Source of the DNA: Alphaproteobacteria bacterium
GTDB lineage: Bacteria; Pseudomonadota; Alphaproteobacteria; SHVP01
DNA: 64,000 nucleotides
Assembly: GCA_040216735.1 (NCBI GenBank)
Contig: JAVJOO010000005.1
Coordinates: 124,001-188,000 of the forward strand
Direction of reading: 5' to 3'
The notes under the pieces were generated by a model. That model was not told the DNA's origin and did not search any database. It was given only the letters and a program-made list of their open reading frames with translations. Shown in pieces: positions 63,958 to 64,000 of the stretch. The position numbers and the translations under genes were made by a program. Within the stretch, counting starts at the first letter, position 1, and each line of letters starts with the position of its first letter.

Positions 63958-64000
63958 TTAGGCGGTCAGCTCCGCTTCTTCTTCCGCCTCGCGGGCGGCG
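63958..64000 (-). CDS. tatC: C-terminal end of TatC (gene runs out of the window)
   Basis: Only about 13 codons are visible, reading AAREAEEEAELTA and a TAA stop (63958-63960). The acidic tail and position right upstream of serS fit tatC, the Tat translocase core subunit, in the order tatA-tatB-tatC-serS-surE. The assignment depends on synteny, not on conserved residues. Confidence 0.6.
   Translation of the reverse strand, partial: AAREAEEEAELTA

Overview
The window is high-GC, gene-dense chromosome with no sign of plasmid or phage DNA. It looks like an alphaproteobacterium, most probably Rhodospirillales-like. Two conserved blocks support this: gyrA-coaD-two cyclophilins-queA-tgt (34.6-41.3 kb) and tatC-serS-surE-pcm-nlpD, with DUF815 ATPase-yajC-secD-secF-MTH938 nearby (53-64 kb). 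Homologues of the mitochondrial complex I assembly factors NDUFAF3 and NDUFAF6 lie beside secDF, also as in alphaproteobacteria. Both blocks are interrupted by accessory cassettes: a tetR-hlyD-ABC exporter between ssb and gyrA, and an acyl-CoA ligase plus PanE-like reductase between the DUF815 ATPase and nlpD.

The left part (1-19.5 kb) is catabolic. It opens with a translationally coupled operon (SDR, MarR, crotonase, acyl-CoA dehydrogenase, flavin monooxygenase/OYE fusion) that looks like the aerobic 2-aminobenzoyl-CoA (anthranilate) pathway. Next come a DUF4386/LysR divergent pair, a FadJ-type beta-oxidation protein with a GST, and a minus-strand unit of Na+ symporter, cyclic-2,3-diphosphoglycerate-synthetase-like protein and carbamate kinase. 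A nitronate monooxygenase diverges from a plus-strand run: D-aminoacylase-type amidohydrolase, divergent LeuC/LeuD-like dehydratase, and ICL/PEP-mutase lyase. That run may be a hydratase-lyase pathway rather than leucine synthesis.

The middle (20-34.5 kb) holds AlaE, a membrane LytTR regulator opposite a DUF2141-carotenoid oxygenase pair, tRNA-Lys, an orphan substrate-binding protein and a DUF1194 protein. It then becomes an accessory region. This contains two paralogous long methyltransferases, a third methyltransferase-like protein, an Asp/Glu-racemase-fold protein lacking the expected cysteines, a PuuE-like deacetylase, a TTC38/StaR-like TPR protein, a SHOCT protein, and an isocyanide-hydratase-like DJ-1/PfpI gene preceded by a convincing ZTP (pfl) riboswitch. 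The riboswitch and its neighbourhood are the most interesting find.

The right part (41-64 kb) alternates housekeeping genes (ssb, secDF, yajC, serS, surE, pcm, tatC end) with small metabolic genes (RidA, cupin, RraA, dicarboxylate symporter, thermonuclease, urate-oxidase-N membrane protein). A 46-residue membrane protein lies between pcm and nlpD. No insertion sequence, CRISPR array, rRNA or phage gene was seen.
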